A DNA stretch of 64,000 nt from Gordonia bronchialis DSM 43247 (lineage in GTDB: Bacteria > Actinomycetota > Actinomycetes > Mycobacteriales > Mycobacteriaceae), in assembly GCF_000024785.1 (NCBI RefSeq), contig NC_013441.1, positions 372,001-436,000 of the forward strand. Direction: 5' to 3'. The notes below the pieces were generated by a model that was not told where the DNA came from, ran no database searches, and saw nothing but the letters and a program-made list of their open reading frames with translations. The position numbers were made by a program, and so were the translations under genes. Each line of letters opens with the position of its first letter. The first letter of the stretch is position 1. This document shows, in pieces, positions 52,870-61,552 of this stretch.

Positions 52870-53658
52870 ATGAGCACCACCGACCTCACCGGATTCGTCG
52901 ACGCGATCGTCGCGGGCCACCTTCGGGTCGTCGACCTGACCACGCCGCTGTCCGCGTCGACCCCGTCACTCGTGCTGCCGCCGCCGTTCGCCAATCTCAT
53001 CGACTTCAGCCTCGAGGAGGTCAGCGCCTACAACGAACCGGGACCGTTCTGGCGGCACAACAACATTCACACCGGTGAGCACATCGGTACCCACCTCGAC
53101 GCGCCCGTGCACTGGATCACCGGACGCGACGGCGACGATGTCTCGCAGATCCCCGTGCAACGCCTCATCGGACATGCCGCGGTACTCGACCTCACCGCAC
53201 GCGTGGCCGACGACCCCGATTACCTGCTCAGCGTCGACGATGTGCAGGAGTGGGAGAGTGAGCACCGGCGGCTCGGGGCCGGCGACTGGCTGCTGCTGCG
53301 CACCGGGTGGGAATCCCGCGGCGGTTCGCAGAAGGACTTCCTCAACGCCGACGACACCGGCCCGCACACCCCCGGCGTCACCGCCGACTGCGCGCAATGG
53401 CTTGCCACCCAACGCGATATCACCGGACTCGGGGTGGAGACGGTCGGCGTTGACGCGGGTCTGGCCGGGGGTTTCGACCCGGCTTTCCCGGTCCACCACT
53501 TCTTCCTCGGTAACAACAAGTACGGCATCACCTCGCTACGCAATCTCGGTGAGTTGCCGCCGCTGGGCGCGGTACTCATCGTCACGCCGCTCCCGATCGT
53601 CGGCGGAACGGGAAGTCCGTCGCGGGTGCTTGCGGTGGTGGAGAACGCGGCCCGATGA
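52870..53658 (+). CDS. Cyclase / kynurenine formamidase-like metal hydrolase
   Basis: A 262-residue protein with the metal-binding signature HTGEHIGTHLDAPVHW (near 75) and VGVDAGLAGGF and HHFFLGNNKYG later, as in the cyclase family that includes KynB. A GAAGGA ribosome site lies before the ATG. Its stop overlaps the start of the TPP-enzyme gene as ATGA, so the two proteins probably act in one pathway, for example hydrolysis of a cyclic or amide substrate followed by a thiamine-dependent step. Confidence 0.85.
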   Translation: MSTTDLTGFVDAIVAGHLRVVDLTTPLSASTPSLVLPPPFANLIDFSLEEVSAYNEPGPFWRHNNIHTGEHIGTHLDAPVHWITGRDGDDVSQIPVQRLIGHAAVLDLTARVADDPDYLLSVDDVQEWESEHRRLGAGDWLLLRTGWESRGGSQKDFLNADDTGPHTPGVTADCAQWLATQRDITGLGVETVGVDAGLAGGFDPAFPVHHFFLGNNKYGITSLRNLGELPPLGAVLIVTPLPIVGGTGSPSRVLAVVENAAR

Positions 53659-55319
53659 CGGCCGGGACCACCGTCGGCGACGTCGTCGGTCAGGTGCTCG
53701 CCGGACTCGGGGTCGGGCACGCCTTCGGCGTGGTGGGCAGCGGCAACTTCGTGATGACCAATGCGCTGCGACGAGGTGGTGTCCCGTACATCGCCGCCCG
53801 GCACGAGGGTGGCGCGGCGATGATGGCCGACGGCTATTCACGGATGTCGGGACGTGTCGGAGTGCTCACGCTGCATCAGGGTTGCGGCCTGACCAACGCG
53901 ATGACCGGCATCACCGAGGCCGCCAAGAGTCGCACCCCGATGATCGTGCTTGCCGCCGACAGTCCCGCTGCCGCACTGCGTTCCAACTTTCGCATCGATC
54001 AGGAGGCGATGGTGGCCGCGGTCGGCGCGGTCAGTGGCCGCGTGTATTCGGCATCGACGGTGGTCGCCGACGTCACGCGCGCGTACCGCACGGCCGTCAC
54101 CCAGCGGCGAACCGTGATCCTCAACGTGGCCATCGATGTGGCCGCGGCGCCCGCCGACGCGCCCGGACCGGTGCGCGTGGACCTGACCCCGACCGCGGTC
54201 CGGCCGAACCGCGATGCGGTGATGGATCTGGTTGCGCTGCTGCGTAAATCGTCTCGTCCGGTATTCGTGGTGGGGCGCGGCGGGCGCGGAGCGGGACCGC
54301 AGATCGCGTCGCTCGCGCAACGCAGCGGAGCTCTGCTGGCGACATCGGCGGTGGCCAACGGTCTGTTTGTCGGCGAGGAGTACGCGCTGGGCATCTCCGG
54401 CGGATTCTCCTCTCCCACAACGGCTGAGCTGATATCCGACGCCGACCTCATCGTCGGCTGGGGGTGTGCGCTCAACATGTGGACCATGCGGCACGGCCGG
54501 CTCATCGGGGAATCGACCACCGTGGTGCAGGTCGACGACGACGTGGATGCCATCGGCGCGCACCGCGCCGTCGACCTGGGGGTGGTCGGTGACTGCGGAC
54601 TGACCGCCGCCGACGCACTGATCCTGCTCGCCGAATCCGGTGACCCCGATCCCACCGGCTACCGCACCCCCAAGGTTGCCGAGCGCATTACCGAAAGCGC
54701 ACGGTGGCAAGATGTTCCGGTCGACGATGTGTCCGACGACCGACGAATCGACCCGCGCAGGTTGACCATCGCGCTGGACACGGTGCTGCCGGCCGAGCGG
54801 GTCGTGTCGATCGACTCGGGCAACTTCATGGGTTACCCGGCCACCCATCTGTCGGTGCCCGATGAGCACGGATTCTGCTTCACGCAGGCGTTCCAGTCCA
54901 TCGGTCTCGGCGTGGGAACCGCGATCGGCGCGGGCATCGCCCAGCCGGGCCGGCTTCCGGTACTCGGCACCGGCGACGGCGGCTTCCTGATGGGCATCTC
55001 CGAACTCGACACCGCGGTCCGGATCGGTCTGCCGCTGGTGGTGATCGTCTACAACGACGCCGCCTACGGAGCCGAGGTGCACCACTTCGGCGACGCCGAC
55101 ATGTCCACGGTGACCTTCCCCGACACCGACATCGCGGCCATTGCACGAGGTTTCGGGGCAGTCGGCATCACCGTGCGGAGTCTGGACGATCTTAGTGCAG
55201 TCCGTGGCTGGGTTTCCGGGTACGTCGCGACCCGCGCCGCACGACCCCTCGTGATCGACGCCAAGATCGCCGACGACGGCGGTGCCTGGTGGCTGGCGGA
55301 GGCGTTCGCCGGGCATTGA
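53655..55319 (+). CDS. Thiamine pyrophosphate-binding enzyme (acetolactate synthase-like)
   Basis: A 554-residue protein with the three domains of the TPP family. RHEGGAAMMADGYSR (near 48) holds the Glu that activates TPP. A central domain follows (about 190-330). The PP domain has GTGDGGFLMGISELDTA (near 435) ending in the YNDAAYG that supplies the metal-binding Asn. The members nearest in layout decarboxylate 2-oxo acids, but the substrate is not predictable. It starts within an ATGA overlap with the cyclase gene. Confidence 0.85.
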   Translation: MTAGTTVGDVVGQVLAGLGVGHAFGVVGSGNFVMTNALRRGGVPYIAARHEGGAAMMADGYSRMSGRVGVLTLHQGCGLTNAMTGITEAAKSRTPMIVLAADSPAAALRSNFRIDQEAMVAAVGAVSGRVYSASTVVADVTRAYRTAVTQRRTVILNVAIDVAAAPADAPGPVRVDLTPTAVRPNRDAVMDLVALLRKSSRPVFVVGRGGRGAGPQIASLAQRSGALLATSAVANGLFVGEEYALGISGGFSSPTTAELISDADLIVGWGCALNMWTMRHGRLIGESTTVVQVDDDVDAIGAHRAVDLGVVGDCGLTAADALILLAESGDPDPTGYRTPKVAERITESARWQDVPVDDVSDDRRIDPRRLTIALDTVLPAERVVSIDSGNFMGYPATHLSVPDEHGFCFTQAFQSIGLGVGTAIGAGIAQPGRLPVLGTGDGGFLMGISELDTAVRIGLPLVVIVYNDAAYGAEVHHFGDADMSTVTFPDTDIAAIARGFGAVGITVRSLDDLSAVRGWVSGYVATRAARPLVIDAKIADDGGAWWLAEAFAGH

Positions 55320-55338
55320 GCGGCCCACCATCTGTTGA

Positions 55339-55400
55339 TTGAGCCGTCCCGAGCCCCAACTGCTGGTTGAGCCGTCCCGAGCCCCAACTGCTGGTTGAGC
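55339..55400. repeat. Tandem 28-base repeats, third unit cut by IS3 element
   Basis: TTGAGCCGTCCCGAGCCCC followed by AACTGCTGG occurs at 55339-55366 and 55367-55394. A third unit starts TTGAGC at 55395-55400 and continues after the IS3 element at 56759-56780 with two changes. The units have no coding capacity and lie downstream of the TPP-enzyme gene. Confidence 0.85.
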
Positions 55401-55427
55401 TGATCCACCCCGGCTTTTCCGGAGAGC

Positions 55428-56381
55428 TCAGGTTGTGAGTGCCCCCTCCGGATTGAGGGTGCGCATGTGATCGTAATGGAGTCGCTCAGCGTGGTCGGGG
55501 GTGAGGTCGTCGCAGTAACTGTGTGGGCGTTCACGGTTGTAGAACGCCACCCATTCGGCCGTGCCCAGTGACAGTTCGGTCGCGCCGTGAAATCGCGGCT
55601 GGTTGTCGACGAGTTCGTTCTTGTAGTCAGAGTTCACCGACTCCGCGAGCGCGTTGTCGTAGCTATCCCCAACGCTGCCAATAGAAGCCGCGATGCCTTC
55701 CTCGGCCAACCGCTGCCCGAACACAATCGCTGTGTACTGCGATCCCGCGTCTGAATGGTGTATGAGTCTCGTTAAATCAACTACACCGCAACGCTTTCGG
55801 TTGTCTATCGCGTTGTTGATGGCATCGGTAACCAGGTTCACTGTCATTTCCGAGGCCACTTTCCAGCCGACAATCTTGCGGGCGAACACATCGATGACGA
55901 ACGCCGTGTACGCCCACCCCGACTTGGTGCGGCAGTAGGTAAAATCGGCTACCCACAACCGATTTGGTGCCGCAGCATAGAACTGTCTGTCGACCAGATC
56001 CGCCGGCCGCGACGCTGCCGCATCAGGGATGGTCGTACGCACTCGCTTCTTCTTACTCGCGCCATGCCATCCCATCTCCCGCATCACTCGTTCAACAGTG
56101 CATCGAGCAACATCAATACCACTGCTGCGCAATACTATCCATGTCTTGCGTGAACCCAGAACCCGCATCAGCGGTCGCTTCCGGCGCAAAGCGAAGATCG
56201 CATCGATGACCTGCGCATCGGCGAACATGCGGGCGCTCGGCCCGCGGTTGATGTGATCATAGTAAGTGGACGGGGCGATGTGGATACCATGCTCGCAGAG
56301 CACGGCGCACATCGAATCGACGCCCCAGACAAGGCCATCCGCACCCACCTGGTGTCCCTGGTGAGTGCGGATGAACTCCAC
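55428..56381 (-). CDS. IS3 transposase OrfB (second type)
   Basis: A 317-residue integrase starting GTG at 56381. The core residues lie in LWVADFTYCRTKSGWAY (D), LIHHSDAGSQYTAIVF (D) and DNALAESVNSDYKNELVD (E). Its frame is -1 relative to orfA, so it is probably made mostly as an OrfAB frameshift product. It is intact. Confidence 0.92.
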   Translation of the reverse strand: MEFIRTHQGHQVGADGLVWGVDSMCAVLCEHGIHIAPSTYYDHINRGPSARMFADAQVIDAIFALRRKRPLMRVLGSRKTWIVLRSSGIDVARCTVERVMREMGWHGASKKKRVRTTIPDAAASRPADLVDRQFYAAAPNRLWVADFTYCRTKSGWAYTAFVIDVFARKIVGWKVASEMTVNLVTDAINNAIDNRKRCGVVDLTRLIHHSDAGSQYTAIVFGQRLAEEGIAASIGSVGDSYDNALAESVNSDYKNELVDNQPRFHGATELSLGTAEWVAFYNRERPHSYCDDLTPDHAERLHYDHMRTLNPEGALTT

Positions 56382-56383
56382 AA

Positions 56384-56713
56384 TTAGCGGTGTGGCCGGT
56401 CGATCTCGGCCGCGAAGAAAGCCGACGCCGCCTTCAGGATCCCGTTCGCTCGTTTGAGCTCGGCCACCTCGCGCTTGAGTCGTCGAATCTCCTCGCTATC
56501 GGCCTTGGCTGGCGCGCTGGCGGCGCCCGACGGCGCCTTGCGCACCCACTGGCGAACCGTCTCCGCCGAGCCGACTCCGAGCAAATCCGCAGTCTTGCCC
56601 ATCGCCGCCCACTCGGTGGACCCCTGAGCCACCAACTGCTCGACCATGTCCACCGCGTCGCGCTTCAACTCATCCGAGTATCGCTTCGATCCTGCCACTG
56701 CCATAGGTTTCAT
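56384..56713 (-). CDS. IS3 OrfA helix-turn-helix protein (second type)
   Basis: About 109 residues from ATG at 56713, with ATG at 56704 possible. The helix-turn-helix part (KRYSDELKRDAVDMVEQL, DLLGVGSAETVRQWVRKAP) is followed by a coiled coil (SEEIRRLKREVAELKRAN). It ends FFAAEIDRPHR near the slippage region TTTCTTC. Confidence 0.9.
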   Translation of the reverse strand: MKPMAVAGSKRYSDELKRDAVDMVEQLVAQGSTEWAAMGKTADLLGVGSAETVRQWVRKAPSGAASAPAKADSEEIRRLKREVAELKRANGILKAASAFFAAEIDRPHR

Positions 56714-56790
56714 TCTCCCTTGAGACGAACCCTCCGGAAACACCGGGACGGATCAAGCCGTCCCGAGTCCTCACTGCTGGTTGAGCCATG

Positions 56791-56955
56791 GTTGAGCCGG
56801 CACGGGCGAGCGCCCGCGAGTCCGAGCCGCGTCGAAACCACTGGCGAGCCCAACATGTCCGTACCCATCGAAGAGCCTTGTGGTTGCGAACAGTGTTGTC
56901 TCGCTAGTGGTTTCGACACGCTGCGGACTCGCAGGCTCGTCCGTCGCGGCTCAAC
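56791..56955. repeat. Imperfect long inverted repeat, arms about 57 bases
   Basis: The arm at 56791-56848 starts GTTGAGCCGGCACGGGCGAG and ends CGAAACCACTGGCGAG. The arm at 56900-56955 is its imperfect reverse complement. This unit belongs to the same family as the repeats at 63169. It fills the gap between the IS3 element and the tandem repeat at 56956. No gene is seen in 56756-57133. Confidence 0.75.
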
Positions 56956-57097
56956 CAGCGGATGGGGCGACCGGCTGGACCAGCGGATGGGGGCGACCAG
57001 CTCGGCCAGCGGATGGGGGCGACCAGCTCGGCCAGCGGATGGGGGCGACCAGCTCGGCCAGCGGATGGGGGCGACCAGCTCGGCCAGCGGATGGGGA
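56956..57097. repeat. Tandem 26-base repeat array, about 5.5 units
   Basis: The unit CAGCGGATGGGGGCGACCAG plus CTCGGC occurs in full at 56981, 57007, 57033 and 57059, with a 25-base variant before and a partial unit after. There are no spacers. It lies just downstream of the LpqH-like gene's stop codon. Confidence 0.9.
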
Positions 57098-57133
57098 TTG
57101 TTCGGTCGGCAGGTGGGTTGGCGCTGGTCGCCT

Positions 57134-57673
57134 CTACCGGTAACAACCGAAGACGGCCTCGTAGGCCTTGCTGACCGTGTGGGTGTCGGCGTCGACCGCG
57201 ACGCCGGTGACGGTGTAGGTGTTGCCGTTCACCTCGACCTCGGCGCTTCCCCTGTTGCGGTCCGGTTCGGTGACGTAGCGGACGCCGTCGATCTCGAAGG
57301 TGGTGCGCACGAGCTGCGGTGGATTGCTGTTGGTGAGATCGGTGACGAACATTTCGGTGCCGTCGCCCGAGGTGTCGGTGCCCTTGAGGCGGAAGGTGGC
57401 GGCGCCGTCCGGGCGGGTGCACCACAGGTTGGTTTCGTCGAGGCCGGGGATCGGTTCTCCTTCGACCCAGACCTGTGCGGGTTCGGGGAGGTCGATGTTG
57501 GCGATGGTGGCCGGGGTGCTCGGGGCGCCGACCGAAGCCTCGTCTGAGCAACCGGCGACAAGTAGTGCACCCGCTGTCAGGGTCACAGCAACGCCACACA
57601 CCGACCGTCGACCGTAGAATCCCCGCCCACCCACGCCAGATATGTTAAGGCACAACCGTTCTCGAGCGCACAT
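57134..57673 (-). CDS. LpqH-like lipoprotein
   Basis: A 179-residue frame; a GTG start at VGGRGFYGRRS, about 13 codons in, is an alternative. Basic residues (RGFYGRRS) and a hydrophobic stretch lead to the lipobox LLVAGC, with lipidated Cys near residue 42. The mature domain (TNLWCTRPDGAATFRLKG, VRTTFEIDGVRYV, AEVEVNGNTYTVTGVAVD) ends AVFGCYR, so its two Cys can pair. This matches the LpqH/19 kDa antigen domain of Mycobacteriales surface lipoproteins. Its role is not known. Confidence 0.75.
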   Translation of the reverse strand: MCARERLCLNISGVGGRGFYGRRSVCGVAVTLTAGALLVAGCSDEASVGAPSTPATIANIDLPEPAQVWVEGEPIPGLDETNLWCTRPDGAATFRLKGTDTSGDGTEMFVTDLTNSNPPQLVRTTFEIDGVRYVTEPDRNRGSAEVEVNGNTYTVTGVAVDADTHTVSKAYEAVFGCYR

Positions 57674-57721
57674 TGTGAGTTCTGTACTGAACTCTCTTGC
57701 CGATGGGCAATCTCCTGCGCG

Positions 57722-58738
57722 TTATTCAATTCCGCGTACTGCGTAGCGCCGTTGTTGGTGGACGAGGTCGGTCAGGTCCTGCGCCGTCGTCGGGCCGTGC
57801 GCGCGGAGCGGCCAGCCGTGTACCGCGAAGCGCCACTCGTCCGGGATTGCTTTGGCGCCCCAGCGTGCGCCGAGCAGTCCGCCGGCGATGGCGGCGACGG
57901 TGTCGGTGTCGTCGCCGATCCGGATGGCGGCGTGCAAGGCGTGGGGCAGATGTGACGGATCGTCCCTCGTGGTGCCGATGATCGCGGACCCGGCCGCTTG
58001 CAGAGCAGTCACGGTGTACCCGTTGGGGGAGAAGCTCTTCGGGTCGTCGGAGTGGAGTGAGTCCAGCCATTGCCGCCACCGGCTGCGCCGGTTGTCGTCG
58101 ATGAGGTCGACTCCGGCGCGAATGTCGATGTGGCCGTCGAGGATCGCGACGCGGATCGCTTCGCACCACAGGACGCACGAGTCGGCCGCGAAGACGTCGG
58201 CGTGTGTCAGCTCCGCGATCATGCGGGCCGATCGGGCGAGATCCTCCCGATCGTCGAGGTGGGCGAGAGCGACCGGCGTGGTACGCATCAGCGCTCCGTT
58301 GCCCGCCGATCGCGGGTGCGCCTCGGCGAAGGCCAGTGACTCCGCGCGCATGACGACACCGGGCCGCCCGCCGGGTTCGGTGTCCAGGCGGTGCCGGGTG
58401 GCGGCCAGCAGCGCGCGAGTCTGGTTGCCGATGTCCGGCGGATCGCCGCTGAAGTCGTCGTACCAGCGCAGGAACCCCGCCGCGACGGCGTCGAGTGCGT
58501 CGTCGGAGCTGAGGTCGGCACCGGTGGCGACGACCTCGAGGATGGGCACGGCCATGGAGGTGTCGTCGCTCCACTCGCCGGGTGCGTAGTCGCCGAGGCC
58601 ACCGCCGATCATCTCGGCATACTCGTTGTCGGCGAGCACGGGACGTCGGAACTCGTAGGGCACGCCGAGGGCGTCGCCCACGGCGGAACCGAGGACGGCG
58701 CCCAGCACGCGGTCGAGTTGATCGGGGGTCAGAGTCAT
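57722..58738 (-). CDS. ADP-ribosylglycohydrolase family protein
   Basis: A 338-residue protein. The conserved metal-binding residues are in LGSAVGDALGVPYEF (start), WSDDTSMAVPILEVV (near 56), SAGNGALMRTTPVAL (near 145) and AIRIGDDTDTVAAIAGGLLG (near 270). Such enzymes remove ADP-ribose from proteins or small molecules using two Mg ions. The start overlaps the stop of the VWA gene, and the NrtR-like gene lies divergently beyond, so the three genes probably form one ADP-ribose-related regulon. Confidence 0.88.
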   Translation of the reverse strand: MTLTPDQLDRVLGAVLGSAVGDALGVPYEFRRPVLADNEYAEMIGGGLGDYAPGEWSDDTSMAVPILEVVATGADLSSDDALDAVAAGFLRWYDDFSGDPPDIGNQTRALLAATRHRLDTEPGGRPGVVMRAESLAFAEAHPRSAGNGALMRTTPVALAHLDDREDLARSARMIAELTHADVFAADSCVLWCEAIRVAILDGHIDIRAGVDLIDDNRRSRWRQWLDSLHSDDPKSFSPNGYTVTALQAAGSAIIGTTRDDPSHLPHALHAAIRIGDDTDTVAAIAGGLLGARWGAKAIPDEWRFAVHGWPLRAHGPTTAQDLTDLVHQQRRYAVRGIE

Positions 58739-60006
58739 GAACGCTTGCGACCTCGCTTGCGGTTGCCCGCATGGTAGGAATCCCGAGACATCTTGGAAGC
58801 GTAGGCCGAACCGGCCGTGACGGCCTGCGCCGAGAGGCCGTCGATCATGCTCAACTCGTCGTCGAATGCTGCGTGATCTGCTGCGGGGGCCGCCATCATC
58901 GCGGACCGAATCTTGCTGCTCGCGGTGGCGAGCAACGCATTTCCGGCGCCCAGGTCACCCGCCTCGTAGGCGCGTGACGCGCGGAGCTTGTCGGCCTGGC
59001 CCTCTTGATACAGCTTCTCGGAGACGACCGTCGGGTCGGGGACGCGGGTGCCGAGCTCGTCACCGGGAACGACGTTCACCGAGATCGGCAGTGTCACCGT
59101 GTGTTCGGTGAGGGTCGCCGTTTGCACGTAGCGCAGCTCCAGCATGGCCAGCTGGGCCAGTCCCAGCGATGCGAGGGCATCGACCTTCATGCGCAACAAC
59201 AGCTTTCGGGCCTCGGCGGCGTAGAGGTCACCCAGTTCGATCATCACCTCGCCGTCGCCGATCTGGTGCGCGGGTAGGTCGTTGTACAACGACAACTCGG
59301 TCACCTTCTGGATGTAGCGGACCGTGAGCGTGACCGCCTGCGCCGACTTGGACAGCAAGCCGTCGACCTCGCCGGCGATGGCCGCGCCGGCAGCGTCGGG
59401 GTCGTCGGCGAAGACGTGATTTCCGTTGCCGGAACGAGCAATTGCCGATAGCAGTGTCTCGTCGTAGCCACGTCCGTAGCCGAGGGTGGAGGTGATGATG
59501 CCGTCGGCGGCGGCCTTGGCGGTGATGCTCGCGAACTCATCGAGGTCGCGGATTCCACGGTTGACGTGGCCGTCGCTGATGACCAGGACGGTCCCGCCTC
59601 GAATGCCCGCGGATGCGGTGGCCCGACGCAGTTCCTGGAGTCCGCGCAGGTAGCCCGACGACAGGTCGGTGCACCCACCGGGGACGATGGACCCGACCGC
59701 GTCGACTGCCCGCGCCTTGTCAGCGAGCGGGGCGGCGGGCAGCACGACCTGCGCGTCGTCGTCGAAGGTGACGACGCCGAAGACGTCGCGGGGATCGAGC
59801 TGGCCGATCACTCCGGCGAGTGCGCGTTGCGCCCCGGCCAGCGGTGGGCCCGACATCGAACCACTGCGGTCGAGGACCACCTGCAGGGCTGCCGGCGCGC
59901 GGTCGGTGACCTTCCCCTCGGGGGCAACGATTTCCAGGAGAACCGTCACCTCGTCGGCGGATTCGTGCGCGACGACGTCGACGTCGAGGGCGGCGGTGAA
60001 CTTCAT
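58735..60006 (-). CDS. VWA domain protein (VIT-less, MIDAS intact)
   Basis: A 423-residue cytoplasmic protein. The von Willebrand A domain begins QVVLDRSGSMSGPPLAGAQR with an intact MIDAS DxSxS, and TDLSSGYLRGLQEL and VISDGHVNRG supply the other metal ligands. The C-terminal 200 residues are helical. It is the first gene of an operon with the ADP-ribosylglycohydrolase. Related pairs of VWA and ADP-ribosylglycohydrolase genes exist in actinobacteria, but the job of the VWA protein is unknown. Confidence 0.85.
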   Translation of the reverse strand: MKFTAALDVDVVAHESADEVTVLLEIVAPEGKVTDRAPAALQVVLDRSGSMSGPPLAGAQRALAGVIGQLDPRDVFGVVTFDDDAQVVLPAAPLADKARAVDAVGSIVPGGCTDLSSGYLRGLQELRRATASAGIRGGTVLVISDGHVNRGIRDLDEFASITAKAAADGIITSTLGYGRGYDETLLSAIARSGNGNHVFADDPDAAGAAIAGEVDGLLSKSAQAVTLTVRYIQKVTELSLYNDLPAHQIGDGEVMIELGDLYAAEARKLLLRMKVDALASLGLAQLAMLELRYVQTATLTEHTVTLPISVNVVPGDELGTRVPDPTVVSEKLYQEGQADKLRASRAYEAGDLGAGNALLATASSKIRSAMMAAPAADHAAFDDELSMIDGLSAQAVTAGSAYASKMSRDSYHAGNRKRGRKRS

Positions 60007-60016
60007 GGGATTCTCC

Positions 60017-60058
60017 TTTGCGCGGATCTGCGATTACTACTTTGCGCGATTTCTCGCA
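60017..60058. promoter_or_regulatory. Direct-repeat operator candidate between VWA and NrtR-like genes
   Basis: TTTGCGCGGATCTGCG at 60017 and TTTGCGCGATTTCTCGC at 60041 are direct repeats spaced 24 bases apart. They fill the 64-base gap between the divergent starts of the VWA gene (60006) and the NrtR-like gene (60071). Their position fits binding by the NrtR-like repressor. This is inferred from position only. Confidence 0.5.
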
Positions 60059-60070
60059 TACAGTCAACCT

Positions 60071-60787
60071 GTGGCTGCGAGATCCTCCGATCGACTGACC
60101 GACTACCCGCGTCCCAGCGTCGCCGTCGACATCGCTGTCCTCACCGTGCAGAGCGGTGGGTTGCAGGTCGTCGTGCAGCACGATGCGTCGGGCCGTGCCG
60201 CGTTGCCGGGCCGGTTCGTCCGCGAACGACGCACCGTCGAGGAGACGGTGCGCGAGGTACTCGAGCTCAAGCTGGGGCTCTCGCCCGATCACATCCGGCC
60301 GCATCTGCTCGCGGTCTTCAGTGATCCTGATCGCGATCCCCGGGGGTGGACGATCTCGATCGCGCATGCCGTCGCGATCCCGGCCGGGGACCTGACGGAT
60401 GTGGTCGGTGAGCTGGTGCCGGTGACGCCGGACGGTCGGTTGGCGTCAGGGGAGCGGTTGCTCTACGACCATGACCACATCATCGCAGCGGCCACCGACA
60501 GTTTGCGCGATCGCTATGAGGACAAACCCGACCCGGATAACCTGCTCCGACCCCCCTACACCCTGTCTGAACTGCGGGAACTGCATGAGGCAATCCTCGG
60601 ACGCAAGCTGATGCGCGACTCGTTCAACCGTCGCGTGCAGCCGCTGCTGGCACCGCAGGTCGACGCCGCGGGCACACCGGTGACCCGCGCAGCCGGCGGC
60701 CGGCCGGCCCGGCTCTTCGCCAAGGACGTGCCGCCGACGGCGACCTTCGGATGGCGGTTGCCCAGCGTCGACGAGACAGCGGGTTGA
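60071..60787 (+). CDS. NrtR-like Nudix/winged-helix transcription regulator
   Basis: The GTG at 60071 gives 238 residues; the longer open frame runs back through the VWA gene and is rejected. Residues about 15-150 form a Nudix domain (PSVAVDIAVLTVQSGG) whose Nudix box is degenerate (TVEETVREVLELKLGL lacks the full E-E pair), as in NrtR, which senses ADP-ribose and does not hydrolyse it. Residues about 165-230 contain YTLSELRELHEAILGRK and DSFNRRVQPLL, the NrtR-type DNA-binding domain. The regulator probably controls itself and the divergent VWA/ADP-ribosylglycohydrolase genes. Confidence 0.85.
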   Translation: MAARSSDRLTDYPRPSVAVDIAVLTVQSGGLQVVVQHDASGRAALPGRFVRERRTVEETVREVLELKLGLSPDHIRPHLLAVFSDPDRDPRGWTISIAHAVAIPAGDLTDVVGELVPVTPDGRLASGERLLYDHDHIIAAATDSLRDRYEDKPDPDNLLRPPYTLSELRELHEAILGRKLMRDSFNRRVQPLLAPQVDAAGTPVTRAAGGRPARLFAKDVPPTATFGWRLPSVDETAG

Positions 60788-60925
60788 AGCGGCACGAGCC
60801 GGCGCCGGCGACGAGTAGCGTCGGTGCGCGGTGCGCGGTGCGCGGTGCGGGGTTTGGATCACCACCGCCCGGCCTGGGACCGACGCGTGCCAAGGCGGCA
60901 CCCAAAGCGACTCTGCCGGACAGCG

Positions 60926-61513
60926 TCATCCGCCGCCTAACGGGAGACCACCTGGTCGAGCTGGCGTAGTACTCAGCCGGTCGGGCCAGACGCTGGTGAC
61001 CGCGGTGGCGGGCTGACGGACCGCGCGCAACGCCAGCGCGACGGTTCCGGTGACGGTCACCTGCGACGGGATCTCGGCATGCACGGTTCGACGATGGCCG
61101 GAGGCGTCGACGACGGTCACGTCCATCATGCGCGCTCCGGCGAGTTCGTTTCCGGGGAAGGCGACGTCGCCGATGGCGCAGTGTAGCGGTAGCGTGGCGT
61201 CGACGTGCAGGACGGCGCGGTCGGCGGTGATGTGCGCGGCGACGATGCGCGTGACGAGGACCGGGAAGATGCGGTCCGGTGGGCACAATGACTGGCACAC
61301 GGGTTCGCCCTGGTCGTCGAGATAGAAGGCGACCTTGCGACGGCATGACTCGGCACGCAGGGACACCTCGCCGACGCGGACGTCGGAACCGTTGCAGGAG
61401 AGGGCGAGCCGCCACACCTGCGGATCGAATGACTTGTGCATCCAGAGACCTTTCAACGACGGAAGAACGTCCAGCAGTGTCTCAGGACTCGGTCTACCCG
61501 CGGTGTGCGTCAA
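60926..61513 (-). CDS. Hypothetical protein, 195 residues
   Basis: I do not recognise this protein. The minus-strand frame gives a well-behaved sequence, with a beta-rich middle (VLVTRIVAAHITADRAVLHV, MMDVTVVDASGHRRTV) and Cys residues in CNGSDV, SCRRK and SLCPPDR, and shows the codon choice expected for the genome. A later ATG at 61441 (MHKSFDPQVWRL) could be the true start, in which case the first 24 codons are non-coding. There is no signal peptide or membrane segment. 60788-60925 holds a short tandem GCGCGGT repeat and no gene. Confidence 0.5.
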   Translation of the reverse strand: MTHTAGRPSPETLLDVLPSLKGLWMHKSFDPQVWRLALSCNGSDVRVGEVSLRAESCRRKVAFYLDDQGEPVCQSLCPPDRIFPVLVTRIVAAHITADRAVLHVDATLPLHCAIGDVAFPGNELAGARMMDVTVVDASGHRRTVHAEIPSQVTVTGTVALALRAVRQPATAVTSVWPDRLSTTPARPGGLPLGGG

Positions 61514-61552
61514 GAAGGAAGGACTCGGGCGCTAAGGTTTTGTCAAGATCCG

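Larger units (their letters stand above)
55401..56755 (-). mobile_element. IS3-family element, second type
   Basis: A 1355-base element with ends TGATCCACCCCGGC and TGATCCGTCCCGGT read inward, and TTTCCGGAG in both. The 3-base target duplication is AGC (55398-55400 and 56756-56758). It carries orfA and orfB and differs from the two IS3 copies at 38661 and 40336. It inserted into the third unit of a tandem repeat. Confidence 0.92.

Noticed and set aside
60820..60850. Short GCGCGGT tandem run as a regulatory site
   Set aside because: Only about four 7-base units are present, in G/C-rich intergenic DNA, with no nearby gene start that they could serve.
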